NCBI GenBank assembly: GCA_019689615.1
Contig: JADGHD010000057.1
Location: 1-14,484 of the forward strand
Origin: Frankia sp.
GTDB lineage: Bacteria; Actinomycetota; Actinomycetes; Frankiales; Frankiaceae
DNA length: 14,484 nucleotides
Direction of reading: 5' to 3'
In this document: piece by piece, positions 12,577-14,484 of the stretch
How positions within the stretch are numbered: position 1 is the first letter of the stretch
How the letters are laid out: each line of letters opens with the position of its first letter
The notes under the pieces: model-generated
Told to the model about the DNA's origin: nothing
The model's input: only the letters and a program-made list of their open reading frames with translations
Databases searched by the model: none
Made by a program: the position numbers and the translations under genes

Positions 12577-13022
12577 GCCGGGTCGACCTGTGGCGAGCCG
12601 ACCCCGGCGTGCCGCACGGCGCGGCCGGCCTGCCGGCCGGAGGCGTGGGCGCGGGCTCTGGCCACGGCCGCGGGCTGCCCGCCAGCCGGCGTGCCATCGT
12701 CACCCCGGCCGCCCGGGCCGCCCGGCGCCGCGGGTCCGGCCTGGCCCGACGCGCCACCACCGCTGCCGCCGGCGTCCTCCGCCTCGTCCTCGGTGATCTC
12801 CGGATCGATGTAGATCGCGCGGGTCATCCCGTTATGGCCATGTATGGCCAGCAGTGTCTCCATGTCCGGGTAGATCGCGGTCGACTCCAGCCCGGACTTC
12901 CACCACAGCACGCAGGTACCGTCCGGGGACTGCGCGCCGAACGCGACCGCGCCGGTTCCGGACACCCCGGAGACGTCGACGTCGCGTTCCAGCTGGAACC
13001 TGCGCACCCGTCGCGCGGACAT
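12522..13022 (-). CDS. Small VSGVSGTG-type conserved protein with a disordered tail
   Basis: 166 residues from ATG 13022. Residues ~6-72 match a small conserved family seen across actinobacteria and their phages: RRFQLERDVDVSGVSGTG, then a DGTCVLWW strand, YPDMETLLAIHGHNGMTRAIYID. The pattern (R-x-L-x-R-x-x-D-x-SGVSGTG ... DG-x-V-x-LRW ... S-x-x-x-Y-x-S-x-E-x-V-x-x-IHGH-x-GxT-x-x-xW) suggests a small beta-rich domain of unknown function. From ~73 on, an acidic patch (EITEDEAEDA) leads into ~90 residues of Gly/Ala/Pro/Arg low complexity, not normally part of the family, which carries the stop into the neighbouring convergent gene. GAGGAGG lies 12 nt before the ATG, rather far; AGGAG directly abuts it. 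A longer frame upstream (to 13226) shows no conservation and is not used. Confidence 0.7.
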   Translation of the reverse strand: MSARRVRRFQLERDVDVSGVSGTGAVAFGAQSPDGTCVLWWKSGLESTAIYPDMETLLAIHGHNGMTRAIYIDPEITEDEAEDAGGSGGGASGQAGPAAPGGPGGRGDDGTPAGGQPAAVARARAHASGRQAGRAVRHAGVGSPQVDPAQVSGRNEPVAGLTGSSV

Positions 13023-13364
13023 CTCCTGGGATGACCTCCTCGTGGCGACAGGACGTTTGATCCGGTCGGGACACGGTAACGGGCCGAGCGCCCGCCGGTC
13101 ATCACTTTCGCCCACAGCGCCCGCGACCGGCCAACGCCCCGCCGCCGAACCACTGGTCATGCCACCCGTGCCCGTCCCGCAGGACCACACGGAGACCAGC
13201 GGCAGGCCAGACCGGACCTGGCCCACCCGGGCCGATGGCCGATCCGTCTGGTTGGGGCGCAGCCGGCCGGTCCGCCGTCGTCGTCAGCTGAAGACCGACT
13301 CCTGCCGGTATCCGAAGAACCTACCGCGCCCCGGTACGTGCCTGGCAACCACCCGGCTGTCCGC
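13023..13364. other. Intergenic region, 342 nt, no gene supported
   Basis: Lies between two minus-strand genes. Several open frames cross it (for example 13042-13437 on the plus strand, and a 73-codon frame ending at 13157 on the minus strand), but their translations are Arg/Pro/Ser-rich, resemble nothing and overlap better-supported genes. It includes the ribosome-binding region of the VSGVSGTG gene at its left end and a weak hairpin of the hydrolase at its right end. No convincing promoter was seen. Confidence 0.5.
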
Positions 13365-13375
13365 TCACGGCCGGG
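13352..13375 (-). terminator. Weak hairpin across the hydrolase stop codon
   Basis: On the minus strand CCCGGC (13375-13370) pairs with GCCGGG (13357-13352) over a 12-nt loop that contains the TGA stop. The stem is only 6 bp and there is no U-tract. It may contribute to termination or to 3'-end stability. Confidence 0.25.
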
Positions 13376-14484
13376 CACGCAGCGCGACCGGCAGCCCGGC
13401 GCCCGGCCCGGCGCCGTCGGTCAGGAACCGGTCGTAGCGGGCGTCCCCGCGCAGGTGGCGCTGCAGGAAGGCGACCGTGTACCAGCGGGCCGCCCGCTGC
13501 GCCAGCCCCGGCTCGACGTGCGGCGGCAGGCAGGTCAGCAGAGCGGTGAGCCGCAGCCTGCTCGCCACGCCGGCCGGCACCCGGCCGTCGGTGGCCAGCA
13601 GGGCCTGCTCGCACACGTCCGTGAACGAGTTGTGGGCCGCTCCGTCGACGATCACCGCCATCCGCGCGGGCGCGCCGGTCAGCTCGCCGAAGGTCCGCTC
13701 GACGTTGCTGTCGGGCGGCGCCGCGGCGTCCCGGCTGCCGCCGATCAGCAGTGTGGGGATTGTCACTTGGCCGACCAGGTCCGCCGGCAGCACCTCGGTC
13801 GCCGCCGCGATGCCCACCGCCACCCGCACCCGCGGGTCCGCCGGCGCGTCCAGGACGCCCACCGAGGACACGACGGCGGTGAACCCGCCGAACGAGAACC
13901 CGGCCACGCCGATCCGCGCCGGGTCGACCGCGGCCGCGAACGGCCCGTCCGGGCAGAGCATCCCGTCGATGACCGCGCTGACGTCGCGCGGCCGGTCGCT
14001 GGCGAGCTCCACGAGGTCGGCGTTGCGGCCGGCGGCGAAGTCCTCCAGGGTGTCGCCGGGGTGGTCCGGGGCGGCGACCACGTAGCCGTGGCTGGCCAGT
14101 TGCTCGGCGAACGACGCCAGCTGTACCCGGCTGCCCGCGCTGCCGTGCGAGAGCACCACCAGCGGGAACCGGCCGGGCGCGAGGCCAGCGCCGGCCACGG
14201 CCAGCCGGGACTGGTAGCCGACCTCGGGCGCGATCTCGTAGCTTGCCGGCTCGCCTGCCGCGCCAGCCGCAGCGGGGTACCACACGGCCGTTGTGAGCTC
14301 CCGGCCCGCCCGGGCGGCGTCGACGAAACGCTCGGTGCGGAAGCCGACCGGGTACTCCCCCTGCTCGTCCGGGGGCAGCGGGGCCGGGGGCGTGGCCGTG
14401 GCGGCCTCCGCCGCCGGGTCGGGACCGTCGCGCCGCCCGCCCCCGGCGCCGTCCGCACCGCACCCCGCCAGCACCGTCCCGGCC
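13365..14484 (-). CDS. PAF-acetylhydrolase / dienelactone-hydrolase-like alpha/beta hydrolase lipoprotein, 5' end cut by the window
   Basis: At least 372 residues; the frame is open to the right edge, so the first residues are missing. The visible N-terminus reads AGTVLAGCGADG, a lipobox (LAGC), so the protein is probably exported and lipid-anchored at the cell surface. An Ala/Pro-rich linker follows. Counting from the Met/Val directly before LAGC, the hydrolase fold spans about 42-345. It has the oxyanion segment VVLSHGSAG (107-115), DHPGDT (137-142), nucleophile elbow GFSFGG with Ser194, a likely acid Asp249 in GGSRD and a likely His281 in AHNSF. The layout fits PF03403-like PAF acetylhydrolases, which cleave short acyl esters of phospholipids; the actual substrate is unknown. 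A GTG at 14474 is in frame, but starting there would delete the signal peptide and leave the lipobox stranded, so the true start is outside the window. Confidence 0.85.
   Translation of the reverse strand, partial: AGTVLAGCGADGAGGGRRDGPDPAAEAATATPPAPLPPDEQGEYPVGFRTERFVDAARAGRELTTAVWYPAAAGAAGEPASYEIAPEVGYQSRLAVAGAGLAPGRFPLVVLSHGSAGSRVQLASFAEQLASHGYVVAAPDHPGDTLEDFAAGRNADLVELASDRPRDVSAVIDGMLCPDGPFAAAVDPARIGVAGFSFGGFTAVVSSVGVLDAPADPRVRVAVGIAAATEVLPADLVGQVTIPTLLIGGSRDAAAPPDSNVERTFGELTGAPARMAVIVDGAAHNSFTDVCEQALLATDGRVPAGVASRLRLTALLTCLPPHVEPGLAQRAARWYTVAFLQRHLRGDARYDRFLTDGAGPGAGLPVALRARP

Noticed and set aside
13042..13437. 131-codon plus-strand frame in the gap before the hydrolase
   Set aside because: Arg/Pro/Ser-rich without motifs, and it runs antisense into the 3' end of the hydrolase.

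Overview
The window comes from a very GC-rich bacterium. G/C dominates third codon positions, GTG starts are frequent, proteins are rich in Ala, Arg, Gly and Pro, and long open frames lie opposite most genes. AhpC, AhpD and OxyR look actinobacterial and their key cysteines align with those of Mycobacterium. A filamentous actinomycete such as Frankia or a relative is the best guess, but the genus cannot be proved from the sequence alone. No tRNA, rRNA, CRISPR array, insertion sequence or phage integrase was seen.

Left block (1-5056, all minus strand). In transcription order: a two-domain amide-ligase fusion (YbdK-type carboxylate-amine ligase plus circularly permuted ATP-grasp), a class-II glutamine amidotransferase of the N-acetylglutaminylglutamine-amide (NAGGN) type, and the start of an S9/TolB-like peptidase cut by the window edge. 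Two ligases, an amidotransferase and a peptidase in a row suggest synthesis and turnover of a small amidated peptide, possibly an osmolyte. This is the most interesting block, because the usual ngg synthetase is not in view.

Middle block (5057-9127). A plus-strand zinc-type cation diffusion facilitator with a His-rich repeat lies behind a long, repeat-containing leader. It converges on, and overlaps by 62 bp, the peroxide sensor oxyR. OxyR is divergent from ahpC-ahpD, the alkyl hydroperoxide reductase and its thiol-relay partner, which are translationally coupled by TGATG. The oxyR-ahpC gap holds an ATAG-N7-CTAT box over the oxyR promoter and a nest of GCTA/TAGC half-sites over the ahpC promoter. 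A very strong hairpin ends ahpCD.

Right block (9128-14484). A double-hotdog thioesterase-like protein is followed by a FadR-type GntR regulator that ends in two strong hairpins. This suggests, without proving, an acyl-CoA-related function. Next are an unrecognised 217-residue protein, apparently from a leaderless mRNA, and a convergent small VSGVSGTG-type protein overlapping it by 55 bp. The block ends with a PAF-acetylhydrolase-like lipoprotein hydrolase cut by the right edge.

Recurring themes are leaderless-type starts (TAGCxT followed by 7-8 nt and ATG) at three genes, two convergent 3' overlaps made by low-complexity C-terminal tails, and strong GC hairpins without U-tracts after genes.
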